From positions 1 to 56,287 of the forward strand of contig SHZY01000015.1 of NCBI GenBank assembly GCA_009692065.1: a DNA stretch of 56,287 nt, in the 5' to 3' direction. This document shows, piece by piece, positions 26,565 through 34,568 of the stretch. The position numbers and the translations under genes are program-made. The notes below the pieces were generated by a model, which did not search any database, was not told where the DNA came from, and saw only the letters and a list, made by a program, of their open reading frames with translations. Position 1 is the stretch's first letter. Each line of letters opens with the position of its first letter. Origin of the DNA: Gemmataceae bacterium. Lineage in GTDB: Bacteria; Planctomycetota; Planctomycetia; Gemmatales; Gemmataceae.

Positions 26565-26612
26565 ATGGAGCAAACGTCATCCGCGGCCTACCCAAACATC
26601 TTGGTCGTGGAT
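26562..26612 (+). promoter_or_regulatory. In-frame UGA at thioester Cys with downstream hairpin, possible selenocysteine signal
   Basis: The reading across the junction is LPGG-UGA-MEQTSS, where the family has GCxEQ. A stem starts 14 nt after UGA: 26579-26588 (AUCCGCGGCC) pairs with 26603-26612 (GGUCGUGGAU) in ten consecutive pairs, two of them G-U, around a 14-nt loop. Spacing from UGA to the loop is 24 nt, within the range known for bacterial SECIS elements. Against this, the loop begins UA, so the usual G in the first two loop positions is missing. An alternative CCAA/UUGG stem within the loop is possible. The hairpin is also coding sequence. Selenocysteine is a hypothesis; nonsense mutation or base-call error is the alternative. 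Confidence 0.45.
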
Positions 26613-28016
26613 TACATTAAAAAGGCCCGTGTGGCCTCTCCTCAGCTCCTGATGAAAAGCGAACAGTTCCTCAACGTCGGTTACCAAAAGCTGCTCACCT
26701 TCGAACGCCCCGGCGGCGGTTTCGATTGGTGGGGCAACGGCGAGCCGCTCGTTTGGCTCAGCGCCTATGGCCTGCAAGAGTTCAGCGATATGTCCAAGGT
26801 CTATCCGATCGACCGCGGCATCATCGACCGCACTCAGGGCTACCTCATGAAAAAGATGGACAAGGACGGCTGCTGGGCCGACATCGGCGCCACCCACGGC
26901 GAAACCATCGCCAGCATGGGCAATACCAAGCTCCTCTTGACCAGCTACGTCGTCTGGTCGCTCCTCGATAGCGGCTACGACAAGAACCAGCTCAAGAAGT
27001 CCATCGCTTACATCCGTGACAACGTCAACACCGCCGGCGACAACAGCTACATCCTGGCATTGGCCGCCAACGCTCTGGCCGCTTACGATGCCAAGGACGA
27101 TAGCACGCTGTCGGTCCTGCAGAAGCTCGAAAAACTGCGCAAGGACCTTCCCGATTGGCGGGCGTCGAGCTATCCGAGCAAATCGACCTCGATGACCTAT
27201 GCGACGGGCGATTCCGTCACCGTCGAGGCGACGGCCCTCACCGCGCTCGCCATGATCCGGACCGGCCAGTTCACCAACAGCGTGAACCAGTCGCTCACCT
27301 ACCTGATCAAGACCAAGGCGGGCAACGGCACCTGGGGCAGCACCTCGGCCACCATCCTCGCCCTCAAGGCCCTCGTCGCCGGCATGGGCAATGTCGAACT
27401 CAAGGACGACGTGCTCTTCACCATCAAGGTCAACGGCAAGGAAGCGCACCGCGGCAAGGTCGAGAAGGCCGCCTCCGACGTCATGCAGACCTTTGAACTC
27501 AAGGAGTTCAAGGCCGACGGCGCCAACCAGGTCGCGATCGAAGTCAACGGCGAAACGCCGCTGATGTACCAGATCGTCGGCCGCCACTTCGAGCCGTGGA
27601 AGAAAGAAGTGGTTCAGAAGGAATCCACCCTCGAAGTCGCCGTCGAATACGATCGCACCAAGCTGTCCACGAAGGACATGCTGAAGGCGAAAGCGACCCT
27701 GAAGTACACCGGCAAGATCCCGACCTACATGGTCATGATCGATCTCGGCATCGCCCCAGGCTTCACCGTCGATCCCGGCGACTTCGCCGAGATGGTCGGC
27801 AAGAAGCAGATCATGAAGTTCAGCGTCACCGAGCGCACCGTGACGATGTACCTCGGCGACGTCAAGCCCGGCGACGTGCTCACCTTCGAGTACGTCCTGC
27901 GTCCCAAGTACCCGCTGCGCGCCCGCACCCCGGCCTCGGTGGCGTACGAGTATTACACGCCATCCAACCGCGTCGAAGCCCGACCGGTGGAGTTGATCGT
28001 GGAGGACAAGAAGTAA
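26565..28016 (+). CDS. Alpha-2-macroglobulin family protein, thioester-domain and C-terminal part
   Basis: 483 residues in the same frame as the preceding part, starting directly after TGA with MEQTSSAAYPN. Here the Gln of the thioester motif (GCxEQ) is kept, while the Cys codon is the TGA. The alpha/alpha-toroid thioester domain covers residues 1-260 (ILVVDYIKKARVAS, GGGFDWWGNGEP, GCWADIGATHGETIASMGN). A macroglobulin/receptor-binding-like domain follows, ending FEYVLRPKYPLRA...VAYEYYTPSNRVEARPVEL, which resembles the C-terminus of animal alpha-2-macroglobulin. As a separate gene it lacks a strong ribosome-binding site, and an ATG placed directly after TGA would need stop-start reinitiation. 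The simplest reading is one protein with recoded TGA, or one broken gene. A strong terminator follows. Confidence 0.9.
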   Translation: MEQTSSAAYPNILVVDYIKKARVASPQLLMKSEQFLNVGYQKLLTFERPGGGFDWWGNGEPLVWLSAYGLQEFSDMSKVYPIDRGIIDRTQGYLMKKMDKDGCWADIGATHGETIASMGNTKLLLTSYVVWSLLDSGYDKNQLKKSIAYIRDNVNTAGDNSYILALAANALAAYDAKDDSTLSVLQKLEKLRKDLPDWRASSYPSKSTSMTYATGDSVTVEATALTALAMIRTGQFTNSVNQSLTYLIKTKAGNGTWGSTSATILALKALVAGMGNVELKDDVLFTIKVNGKEAHRGKVEKAASDVMQTFELKEFKADGANQVAIEVNGETPLMYQIVGRHFEPWKKEVVQKESTLEVAVEYDRTKLSTKDMLKAKATLKYTGKIPTYMVMIDLGIAPGFTVDPGDFAEMVGKKQIMKFSVTERTVTMYLGDVKPGDVLTFEYVLRPKYPLRARTPASVAYEYYTPSNRVEARPVELIVEDKK

Positions 28017-28072
28017 ATCTTCCTCCCCTCTCCCCTCCGGGGGCGAGGGGCCGGAGTTGGCAACAACCTGCG

Positions 28073-28107
28073 AAGGCCCCGAATCGTGCGCGATTCGGGG
28101 CCTTTGT
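28073..28107 (+). terminator. Terminator after the alpha-2-macroglobulin gene
   Basis: A perfect 14-bp stem (AAGGCCCCGAATCG with its complement) and 4-nt loop TGCG, followed by TTTGTTGT. It is preceded by a half copy of a CTCCCCTC...GAGGGG repeat at 28024-28056. Confidence 0.85.
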
Positions 28108-28220
28108 TGTACTTGGACGACCTAGTCTGCTGGGTGCGGACCTATTTCCGCTTGCCCATGCAACCCGATGTCTCGTAACATGAGACGTACAAGCCTTGAT
28201 GATCCGGATGGAGAGACGCC

Positions 28221-28355
28221 ATGGCGAAAGATAAGAAGAACGCCAAAAAACCAGAGCGAGTGAAGCTCTCCGCGAAGGAGACCCTCAAACGCATGAATGA
28301 GTTTCCGAAACGAAAGGAGCGATTCGTTGCCGCTATACGAAAAGGCGTAGCCTAA
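28221..28355 (+). CDS. 44-residue highly basic protein
   Basis: A small gene with GGAGAG seven bases before the ATG. The product starts MAKDKKNAKKPERV and ends FPKRKERFVAAIRKGVA; about a third of residues are Lys or Arg. The second half has the form RMNEFPKRKERF, a predicted amphipathic helix. No known domain. Basic proteins of this size may bind RNA, DNA or ribosomes, but nothing more can be said from the sequence. It lies alone between the alpha-2-macroglobulin terminator and the opposing unknown genes. A coding reading is supported by the Shine-Dalgarno sequence and by the codon pattern, which matches neighbouring genes. Confidence 0.6.
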   Translation: MAKDKKNAKKPERVKLSAKETLKRMNEFPKRKERFVAAIRKGVA

Positions 28356-28368
28356 CGGGACGGACAAA

Positions 28369-28983
28369 TTACTTCATCAATGGGCTATCGTCCTTGTCCT
28401 TCGCTTTCTCAAAACCTGCTTGGTTCATGATTTCCAAATCCTCGCGAGCTTCCATGGCTTGTTCTGCGAGGTAATTGTACAAGAGCGCGCCCGTGAACCG
28501 CTCTTCTTGCTGGCGAACGTTTACTGCCTCCTCAAATATGATTTTTGGGAGTCCCAAGACTCTGTCCATATAGACCTGTGCCTGTTTCAAAACTTGCGCA
28601 TTTGAGTCGCCTACGAGTATGCTTTGGTTTCGGAATACGACGACCTTATTCGCGTTCACGGTCACAGCGATATCGAAGGAGGACACGTTGTCCGTTCTTC
28701 CGGTTTGGCGCAAGACAGGAAGAGTCGTCCAAACGATTTCTTGATTCGCCGCGAACGACCGCCACTTCATTTTTTCATTCGTCTCGTTGCTTTGGTAATC
28801 GGTTCTTTTCCTGTCTTCACTGCTTACCAGCCGCCAATCACATTTCGTGTCTAGTTTGAGGCTGTACCTTGCGACACCTCCGCCCGTGCCCGCTGCGGGG
28901 TCAACCGCATCGAACAATTCAAATACAGGCCTTGGAACGAAGACAGGGGTCCCGGCCGAGCAGATGAGTGCGTACGACTTCAT
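28369..28983 (-). CDS. Unknown protein overlapping the gene upstream
   Basis: A 204-residue protein starting MKSYALICSAGTPVFVPRP. It contains charged central segments (SSEDRKRTDYQSNETNEKMK) and a helical C-terminus (YNYLAEQAMEAREDLEIMNQ). No family is recognised. Its ATG lies 65 bp inside the 3' end of the preceding minus-strand gene, in another frame, and lacks a Shine-Dalgarno sequence. The upstream frame continues open as FFESSPLPLPMKSY. A frameshift joining the two genes into one protein of about 740 residues is therefore as likely as a true overlap. The region is less GC-rich than its neighbours. Confidence 0.5.
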   Translation of the reverse strand: MKSYALICSAGTPVFVPRPVFELFDAVDPAAGTGGGVARYSLKLDTKCDWRLVSSEDRKRTDYQSNETNEKMKWRSFAANQEIVWTTLPVLRQTGRTDNVSSFDIAVTVNANKVVVFRNQSILVGDSNAQVLKQAQVYMDRVLGLPKIIFEEAVNVRQQEERFTGALLYNYLAEQAMEAREDLEIMNQAGFEKAKDKDDSPLMK

Positions 28984-30586
28984 GGGCAGCGGCAGTGGGC
29001 TCGACTCGAAGAATGAAAGCCGTTCGGTCGCCGATGATAGTAACGGCGTCCTTGATGGATGCGTACTCGTGCGTCGCGGCTTTCAGCGATTCCAACAGGG
29101 CGCGTGCATCTGGCTGCTTGTCCATGCCGGAAATGGTCAGGATTCGGTCCACGGAGTTGGCGCGGAGCAACGAGCCGTATTGCATTTTGTCAGCCGGCGA
29201 GGCGATCCTATACAACCCGCCATTCGCGATGATGGATTTCAATCCCAAGTCTTTGGCATCCACCGAATACCCGTTGAAACGGACGGAGTAATCACTGTTG
29301 AGTTGGCCCAGCAGCTTCTGCACCTTGTCCGCCCCCTTGAGTGACTTAACTGCTAAATCCAGGTGATCGCTCAACAGTCGGTTTTGCTCGGCTTCGCCTT
29401 GTTTCGGGACGAGAACCTTGTCGGCATAAAGCTGCTTCAAGGAGGCTAGAACCTTTTCGCTACTCGTCCCTCGTGTAGGTAAAACGACGCAGTACGACGA
29501 GAATTGTAGAGAGGAATCGTCGGATGCCGGCGTGGGCTGTTTCTTCTCCGGGGACAACCTCGGGTTGATGGCAAACCACATAGCGCCAAGTAAGAGAACA
29601 AGTACGGCCAAAAACAGATTGGCAAGAAAGGAGCAGACGAACCAGCCAAGCCATGTTCGCGTTTTTGGTTGCCGAATCGCCGGCCTTACGGCTTCCGCAA
29701 CGATATTTGGTGTCGCAATGGGTGCGACAGGTGCGCCGTTTTCGTCCTCGACGGGAATACTCCAGTCTTCCGCCATCATTTCAGCATTATCCTGGAGTTC
29801 TTGGAGCGATCTTGCGGCTTCCAGTTCATCCAACTTGGCCCCAAGTTGGGCCAGTATCCCACTTCCAGCTGCGCCCTCTTGTTTGTGCAGGTATCCAAGT
29901 ACCTCGCGAAAGAAAAGGAGCAGGGCCCTTGAGTGCAACGACGATGCCTCGGTGTCTTGCGCGTATCTTTCCCGGCCAGCGATGCCAAACCACTTCACGA
30001 AAGCAGTCTCATTTGGCTCAGATAGGACCGGGATTTTCATCTCCGCATCAAGCATGACCACTTGTCCGGTTTTGGCGTCGACGGCAAGACCGTTCGGGCA
30101 TTGCAAAGGCACCGATTGCTGGCTTCCGATCGACTTGCCGTAGGTGTTGAGCGCTTTGCATGCGGAGTAAAAAAGAAACCAGACTTTGCGAGGGACCTTA
30201 TCTTTCACTACCTTGAGAATTGCCTCCCGCAAAGTAATAAGTCCGGTGATGTCCTGCTGAAGGAATTGGCGCTCCTGCCGCTTTAGCTTGCCTTCGGCTG
30301 AAGGAATTGCGTAATCATAGGTCTTGCCCGCGAATGGCCGCAGCCCCAAGCCTGCCCCATCAGGCACCTTATCCACTTCAAGCGGGGAACTTGACTTGTC
30401 GTTGGGACTCTTGCCCTGAGACCAGTTAAGCGGCCTCAGTAAAAGTTTCTTCGGCGGTTGCCCACTCGTCGTGACCAGGTCGCACAAGAGACGATCTCCC
30501 AGGAAGCCGAATTCGCTACCTGGATGACATGGAAACCACTTTCCATCCAACGAAATGTGTGGGAGTTTTTTAGAGACAAGTGCCAT
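28919..30586 (-). CDS. Unknown membrane-anchored protein
   Basis: A 555-residue protein. The N-terminal 300 residues look cytoplasmic: MALVSKKLPHISLDGKWFPC, then NGLAVDAKTGQVVMLDAE near residue 165, which faintly resembles the catalytic loop of protein kinases but lacks the full HRDxxxxN and DFG pattern. A membrane helix lies around residues 315-340 (WLGWFVCSFLANLFLAVLVL). The C-terminal 210 residues would lie outside and are polar. It resembles signalling proteins that join an internal domain to an external one, but no family is recognised and a pseudokinase role is speculative. The last 22 residues overlap the next gene in another frame and may be wrong if a frameshift is present. GC content is visibly lower than in neighbours. 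Confidence 0.55.
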   Translation of the reverse strand: MALVSKKLPHISLDGKWFPCHPGSEFGFLGDRLLCDLVTTSGQPPKKLLLRPLNWSQGKSPNDKSSSPLEVDKVPDGAGLGLRPFAGKTYDYAIPSAEGKLKRQERQFLQQDITGLITLREAILKVVKDKVPRKVWFLFYSACKALNTYGKSIGSQQSVPLQCPNGLAVDAKTGQVVMLDAEMKIPVLSEPNETAFVKWFGIAGRERYAQDTEASSLHSRALLLFFREVLGYLHKQEGAAGSGILAQLGAKLDELEAARSLQELQDNAEMMAEDWSIPVEDENGAPVAPIATPNIVAEAVRPAIRQPKTRTWLGWFVCSFLANLFLAVLVLLLGAMWFAINPRLSPEKKQPTPASDDSSLQFSSYCVVLPTRGTSSEKVLASLKQLYADKVLVPKQGEAEQNRLLSDHLDLAVKSLKGADKVQKLLGQLNSDYSVRFNGYSVDAKDLGLKSIIANGGLYRIASPADKMQYGSLLRANSVDRILTISGMDKQPDARALLESLKAATHEYASIKDAVTIIGDRTAFILRVEPTAAAHEVVRTHLLGRDPCLRSKACI

Positions 30587-30738
30587 TGAGCGAACTCCTG
30601 ACGACCCGCGGGCATGCCCTTAGCAGAATGGCTCGATGGTAACTCTCGCGGAGGAGAATGGCAACGTTTTTTTCCAAATTCATGGTCAATCCCGAAGCAG
30701 GTAGCCGTTTCGGTCGCAAAAAAAAAAATCGCCCCACC

Positions 30739-30986
30739 TCACATCCCCAACACCGGCTTCAGCTTGGCGCGTACCTCGTCCAGTACCTCCGCGGGCACGC
30801 TCGCAATCGGGTCGCTGCCGCGTTCGCGCCAATCGGCGCTCTTGACGTGATCGGCCAGCACCACGCCCTCGACCGGTAGGCCGGCGGGCAGGGCGACCTC
30901 GAAGGCGTATCCCTTGGCGTGATGCACCGCCGGCACCGACCTGTCAAGGTCCGTTGTGCCCCGTGCACCCATTCAACTTTTGCCAC
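30739..30986 (-). pseudogene. Remnant of a MazF/PemK-type toxin gene
   Basis: The C-terminal part reads KGYAFEVALPAGLPVEGVVL then ADHVKSADWRER, a good match to the end of MazF/PemK endoribonuclease toxins. In another frame the sequence starts MAKVEWV, the usual N-terminus of this group, from GTG at 30986. Between them only about 15 residues remain where about 45 are expected. The gene has thus lost an internal segment and its frame. The product would lack the conserved RPALV core. No antitoxin gene is seen upstream. The remnant points to a former mobile toxin-antitoxin module in this less GC-rich region. Confidence 0.6.
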
Positions 30987-31417
30987 GGCGTGCTTGTCGC
31001 TTGGGCGAGTCGTACCGCTTGAAGCGGCAGCCTAATCGGTTGCGTTGCGTCCCGTCCCGTTGCATTCATTTCATTCGTTTCATTTGGGTAGGGGTGTCGT
31101 GAACGTATGAAACGAATAACTCGGGCGACCTACTCCCCTTGTCTCCCCCGACCGTGAGTATCTGGGGTCAAGCAGGCTAAAAAAGGCTGTGCTTTTGACG
31201 ATTTCCAAGGATTCGACCTGCTTTTCGGCTGGTGAGTAAGTGCCCAGGAGCCGATCCGCGAAGGCCATGATCGTCGAAAGGGAAAGTCGCCGAGACCTCC
31301 GCTCCGCCGTGCCGATGGACCGAGCAAGATTTCCGGATTTTGGTGTTGATCTATGCTTCCCGCCCCTGGCACAATGGCCACATTCAACCAACCCGTCGTT
31401 ACGAGAAATCACCCTTC
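30987..31417. other. Intergenic stretch with a short palindrome
   Basis: No supportable gene. An 11-bp inverted repeat (ATTCGTTTCAT at 31073-31083 with its complement at 31107-31117) is present. The rest has no recognisable signal; the promoter of the MetE-like gene should lie near 31330-31400. Confidence 0.4.
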
Positions 31418-32530
31418 GTGAAAACCGCACGCACAGCCCAGTTGCCATTGTTCTACACGCACGGCATCGGTTCGTTGCCGCGGCCGCAGGTCGTGCGCGA
31501 TCTGCTGGCGCGCCGGGATGAGCTGCCGGCCGAACGCTATCAGCGCACGCTTGACGATCTGGTCCTGTTCGCGATTCGCTTACAGGAACAAGCCGGGCTG
31601 GACGTTGTCTCGGATGGCGAGTGGCGGCGCAGCCAGTACATCCGCGAGTTCCTCCAGCGTGTCGGCGGCTTCGAGCGCTGCCGAAAGTTCACGCATCAGG
31701 CCGAAATCAAGCTCACCGAGGTCGTGGTCCGGCGCATGTCCGCGACGGAGCCGGTTTTTGCCAGGGACGCCAGCTTCCTCGTGCAGCATACGGATCGTGT
31801 GACGAAATTCGCGCTGCCGAGTCCGTTTCTTATTGCCGTGCGCTACTGGCACGCGGACTATAGCCGGGACGCATATCCGACGTTGCAGCACTTCCTCGAT
31901 CATCTGGCCGAAGTCCTTGCCCGCGAAGCCTGCGCCCTGGTCGAGTGCGGAATCGACATCGTGCAGATCGACGATCCGGCCCTCACCTACTTCTGCGATC
32001 CGCGGCTAACTTCAGGCGCCGAGATCCACGACGAACGCCTGCGGCGAAGCTGGGACATCGACAAGCAGTTCCCGGCAGCGCTGGCGGCGATCAATCGCGT
32101 TGCGGAGGGTCTGCGCGCGGAAGTCCATCTGCACTGCTGCCATAGCGTCTATAAACGCCGCAGCGACGTGACGGGCGACTACAAGCCGATCCTGCCGCGG
32201 CTGGCCGACGCCAAGGTCGATCGCGTCAATCTCGAGTTCGCGTATCCAGGGACGGGTGATGTGAGCGACCTGAAATTGCTGCCGGCCCACCTGGCGCTCG
32301 GCATGGGCGTGGTGGATGTGCGCGGAGTGTGCCTGCAAACGGTGGAATCGATCGAAGCACTGGCGGCTGCGGGGGCTGCCATTGTCGGTCCGAATCGCAT
32401 GGCTCTCAACCCCGACTGCGGTTTCGCGCCCGACGCCGGCGAACCGCCAACCATCGATGAAGCGTACGAAAAGCTGCGCCGGCTTGTCGTCGCGGCTGAG
32501 AACTGCCGACGGCGGCGGCTCGGGCTCTGA
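31418..32530 (+). CDS. MetE-like cobalamin-independent methionine synthase family protein
   Basis: About 370 residues, equal to the catalytic C-terminal barrel of MetE, without the N-terminal half. The start is uncertain: GTG at 31418 (VKTARTAQLPLFYTH) is chosen because HGIGSLPRP, the conserved opening of the domain, follows; an earlier GTG at 31340 exists. The probable zinc ligands are kept: His and Cys in VHLHCCHS, Glu in NLEFAYPG and Cys in LNPDCGF. Proteins of this length act as core MetE or related zinc-dependent methyl transferases, moving a methyl group to a thiol. The natural methyl donor is unclear. It lies upstream of a DUF1501 gene on the same strand (46 bp). Confidence 0.82.
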   Translation: MKTARTAQLPLFYTHGIGSLPRPQVVRDLLARRDELPAERYQRTLDDLVLFAIRLQEQAGLDVVSDGEWRRSQYIREFLQRVGGFERCRKFTHQAEIKLTEVVVRRMSATEPVFARDASFLVQHTDRVTKFALPSPFLIAVRYWHADYSRDAYPTLQHFLDHLAEVLAREACALVECGIDIVQIDDPALTYFCDPRLTSGAEIHDERLRRSWDIDKQFPAALAAINRVAEGLRAEVHLHCCHSVYKRRSDVTGDYKPILPRLADAKVDRVNLEFAYPGTGDVSDLKLLPAHLALGMGVVDVRGVCLQTVESIEALAAAGAAIVGPNRMALNPDCGFAPDAGEPPTIDEAYEKLRRLVVAAENCRRRRLGL

Positions 32531-32576
32531 CTTTTTTTCTTCTGTTCGCATGTTCCTTCGTGATACAATCCTCTTC

Positions 32577-33986
32577 ATGCTGCGTTTTCTCTGCGATGAA
32601 CGACAACCCCATGGCCGGCTGACACGCCGCGAATGGCTGCGCGTCGGCGGGTTGGCGGCGGCGCTCGGCGCTTCGGCGCGTGCTGCGAGCGCTAAGCCGC
32701 AAGCGGCGACCCAGCGAGCTCGCTCGGTGCTGCTTGTTTTCACCGGCGGCGGCGTCAGTCAGCTCGACACTTTCGACATGAAGCCCGAAGCTCCCGAGGA
32801 AATCCGCGGCGAATTTCGCTCCCTGCCGACGTCCGTTCCCGGTACGCGACTCTGCGAGCATTTGCCGCGGCTCGCTCGACTGACCGACCGCTATGCCATC
32901 GTCCGCAGCGTTTCGCATGACGATGTCGATCACGGTTCCGCGAGCTATCTCGCGTTGACTGGACAGTTTCATTTGCGCCGGTCGTCGAACCCGCCGATAC
33001 GGCCGACCGACTTCCCGACCTACGGTGCCATCCTGCGCCGGATTCGGCCCAGCAGCGATTTTCCGTACACGGCGGTGCATCTCAATGGCCCGTTGCTAAC
33101 GCCTCGCGAGGCGGGACCTGGCCAATACGGCGGTTTCCTGGGGCGAGGCAACGAGCCGTTGGTGCTCGGCGATGTCGCCACCGGCGCTGAAACGATGCCA
33201 GGCCTGGAACCGCAGGCCGACCTGCCGACGGTGCGCCTGGAAGCTCGGCAATCGCTGCTGCAATCACTGAATCGCCAAGCTGCCGCCTGGCAGAACGATC
33301 GCGCGTTGCTGGAACGCGACCAGCTCCATCGCCGGGCGTTCGAGTTTCTCGATTCGCCGCGCTATCGGCAAGCATTCGATCTGTCACGCGAGCCGGTGAG
33401 CGTGCGCGAGCGTTACGGCCCGAACCGATCGGGACAGGCGATGCTGCTCGGCCGGCGGCTCGTCGAGGTCGGCGTGCCGTGGGTGACGGTGTTCTGGAAC
33501 CACATGATCCGCGGCCAGGACATGACGCCGACGCCGGAAGACGAGTACGGCTGGGACACGCACAACGACATTTTCCCGACGATGAAGGATCACCTGCTGC
33601 CGAGACTGGATCGCAGCCTGTCTGCCTTGCTCGAAGATCTCGACCAGCGCGGCTTGCTCGAAACGACGCTGGTCGTCTGCATGGGCGAGTTCGGCCGCGC
33701 GCCTCGCGTGGCGATGGAACCGGGCTTCGCGGGAAACATCCCAGGCCGCAAGCACTGGGCCGGCGCGTACTCAGTGCTCTTCGCCGGCGCCGGCGTGCGC
33801 GGCGGGCACATCGTCGGCTCGTCTGACCGCATCGCGGCGTATCCAAGCACCAATCCATATAGCCCGTGCGATCTGGCCGCGACGATGTTTTCCGCGCTCG
33901 GCATCGATGCGGCGGCGCACTACCACGACCTGGCCGATCGGCCGTACGCGGTCAGTCCGGGGCGGGCGATTGGGGAGTTGTGGTGA
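32577..33986 (+). CDS. DUF1501 protein with twin-arginine signal
   Basis: 469 residues. The N-terminal TRREWLRVGGLAAALGA is a twin-arginine signal, so it is likely exported folded. The DUF1501 (sulfatase-like) domain includes LLVFTGGGVSQLDTFD, RYAIVRSVSHDDVDHGSA and VVCMGEFGRAPRV...PGRKHW. This family is related to alkaline-phosphatase-like enzymes and is highly expanded in Planctomycetes; the reaction is not established. The start is the ATG opening the signal region; the open frame upstream overlaps the MetE-like gene and is rejected. Just after the signal, codons for RAASAKPQAA are made of a half copy of the intergenic GCGCTAAGCCGCAAGCGGC repeat (32685-32707). Codirectional with the MetE-like gene. 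Confidence 0.85.
   Translation: MLRFLCDERQPHGRLTRREWLRVGGLAAALGASARAASAKPQAATQRARSVLLVFTGGGVSQLDTFDMKPEAPEEIRGEFRSLPTSVPGTRLCEHLPRLARLTDRYAIVRSVSHDDVDHGSASYLALTGQFHLRRSSNPPIRPTDFPTYGAILRRIRPSSDFPYTAVHLNGPLLTPREAGPGQYGGFLGRGNEPLVLGDVATGAETMPGLEPQADLPTVRLEARQSLLQSLNRQAAAWQNDRALLERDQLHRRAFEFLDSPRYRQAFDLSREPVSVRERYGPNRSGQAMLLGRRLVEVGVPWVTVFWNHMIRGQDMTPTPEDEYGWDTHNDIFPTMKDHLLPRLDRSLSALLEDLDQRGLLETTLVVCMGEFGRAPRVAMEPGFAGNIPGRKHWAGAYSVLFAGAGVRGGHIVGSSDRIAAYPSTNPYSPCDLAATMFSALGIDAAAHYHDLADRPYAVSPGRAIGELW
32685..32707 (+). repeat. Half copy of GCCGCTTGCGG palindrome inside a coding region
   Basis: GCGAGCGCTAAGCCGCAAGCGG matches the right arm of the intergenic family (for example 55182-55204). It encodes part of the signal-mature junction of the DUF1501 protein. 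Confidence 0.75.
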
Positions 33987-33995
33987 TTCTGAAGG

Positions 33996-34076
33996 AAGCC
34001 CCGGGGTGAGGTACGCCGAACCCCGGGGATGGCGACCTATCATCCCAGGGGTTCGGCGTACCTCACCCCGGGGCTT
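33996..34076. repeat. 36-bp palindrome, CCCAGGGGTGAGGTAC family, copy 3
   Basis: The arms 33996-34031 and 34041-34076 differ by one base. It lies between the converging DUF1501 and RidA-like genes and probably serves as a bidirectional transcript end. Confidence 0.85.
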
Positions 34077-34092
34077 GTAGATTCAACCAACA

Positions 34093-34484
34093 CTACACCA
34101 CGGCCACCACCTCGATCTCAATCAACCAGTCCGGTCCCACCAGTTTCTCGACGCCGACCAGCGTGCTCGTCGGCGGGTTCTTCGCGTTAAAATATCGGCC
34201 ACGCACCTCGCGGATGATCGGGACATGCTCCGGCTTCAGCCCGACGACGAACAGGCTCGACTTCACGACATCTTTGAACGTCGCCCCGGCAGCAATCAGC
34301 CCATGCTTCAGATTCTCGAACACTTGCACGGTTTGCGTCTTCAGGTCGCCCTTGCCGACGACTTCGCCTTTTCGTTGACGCTGACCTGTCCGGAGATGTA
34401 GATCGTCTTGCCAGCGGTCGCGGTGACGACGTGGGTCCAGCCGATGGTATTGAGCGTGGGCGGATTGAGAAACTCGATCATCAT
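34093..34484 (-). pseudogene. RidA/YjgF-family gene broken by a one-base deletion
   Basis: The first part reads MMIEFLNPPTLNTIG through GQVSVNEK, the N-terminal half of a RidA protein. It then shifts into AKSSARAT and stops. In the next frame the expected continuation appears (GEVVGKGDLKTQTVQVFENL), running to the end (WLIEIEVVAV). One base inserted into the CC run near 34367 restores a normal protein of about 130 residues. RidA hydrolyses reactive enamine/imine intermediates from PLP enzymes; the conserved Arg (EVRGRYF) and Glu (IEIEVVA) of the family are present. GGAG precedes the start. Whether the break is real or an assembly error is unknown. Confidence 0.8.
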
Positions 34485-34568
34485 GGTAATCTCCATTCGC
34501 AAAAAGTGTTTCACATTCACCAACCTTTGCATTATGATAGGTGCCTCACCCTAAAAAGGAGCATCCCC

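Noticed and set aside
26579..26612. Claiming a canonical bacterial SECIS element
   Set aside because: The stem and spacing fit but the loop begins UA, without the early G of the consensus, so it is reported only as a candidate.
28919..30586. Assigning the protein as a kinase
   Set aside because: Only a weak resemblance near residue 165; the HRD and DFG motifs and the ATP-binding Lys cannot be identified.
32316..32576. N-terminal extension of the DUF1501 protein
   Set aside because: It overlaps the end of the MetE-like gene in another frame and would bury the twin-arginine signal.
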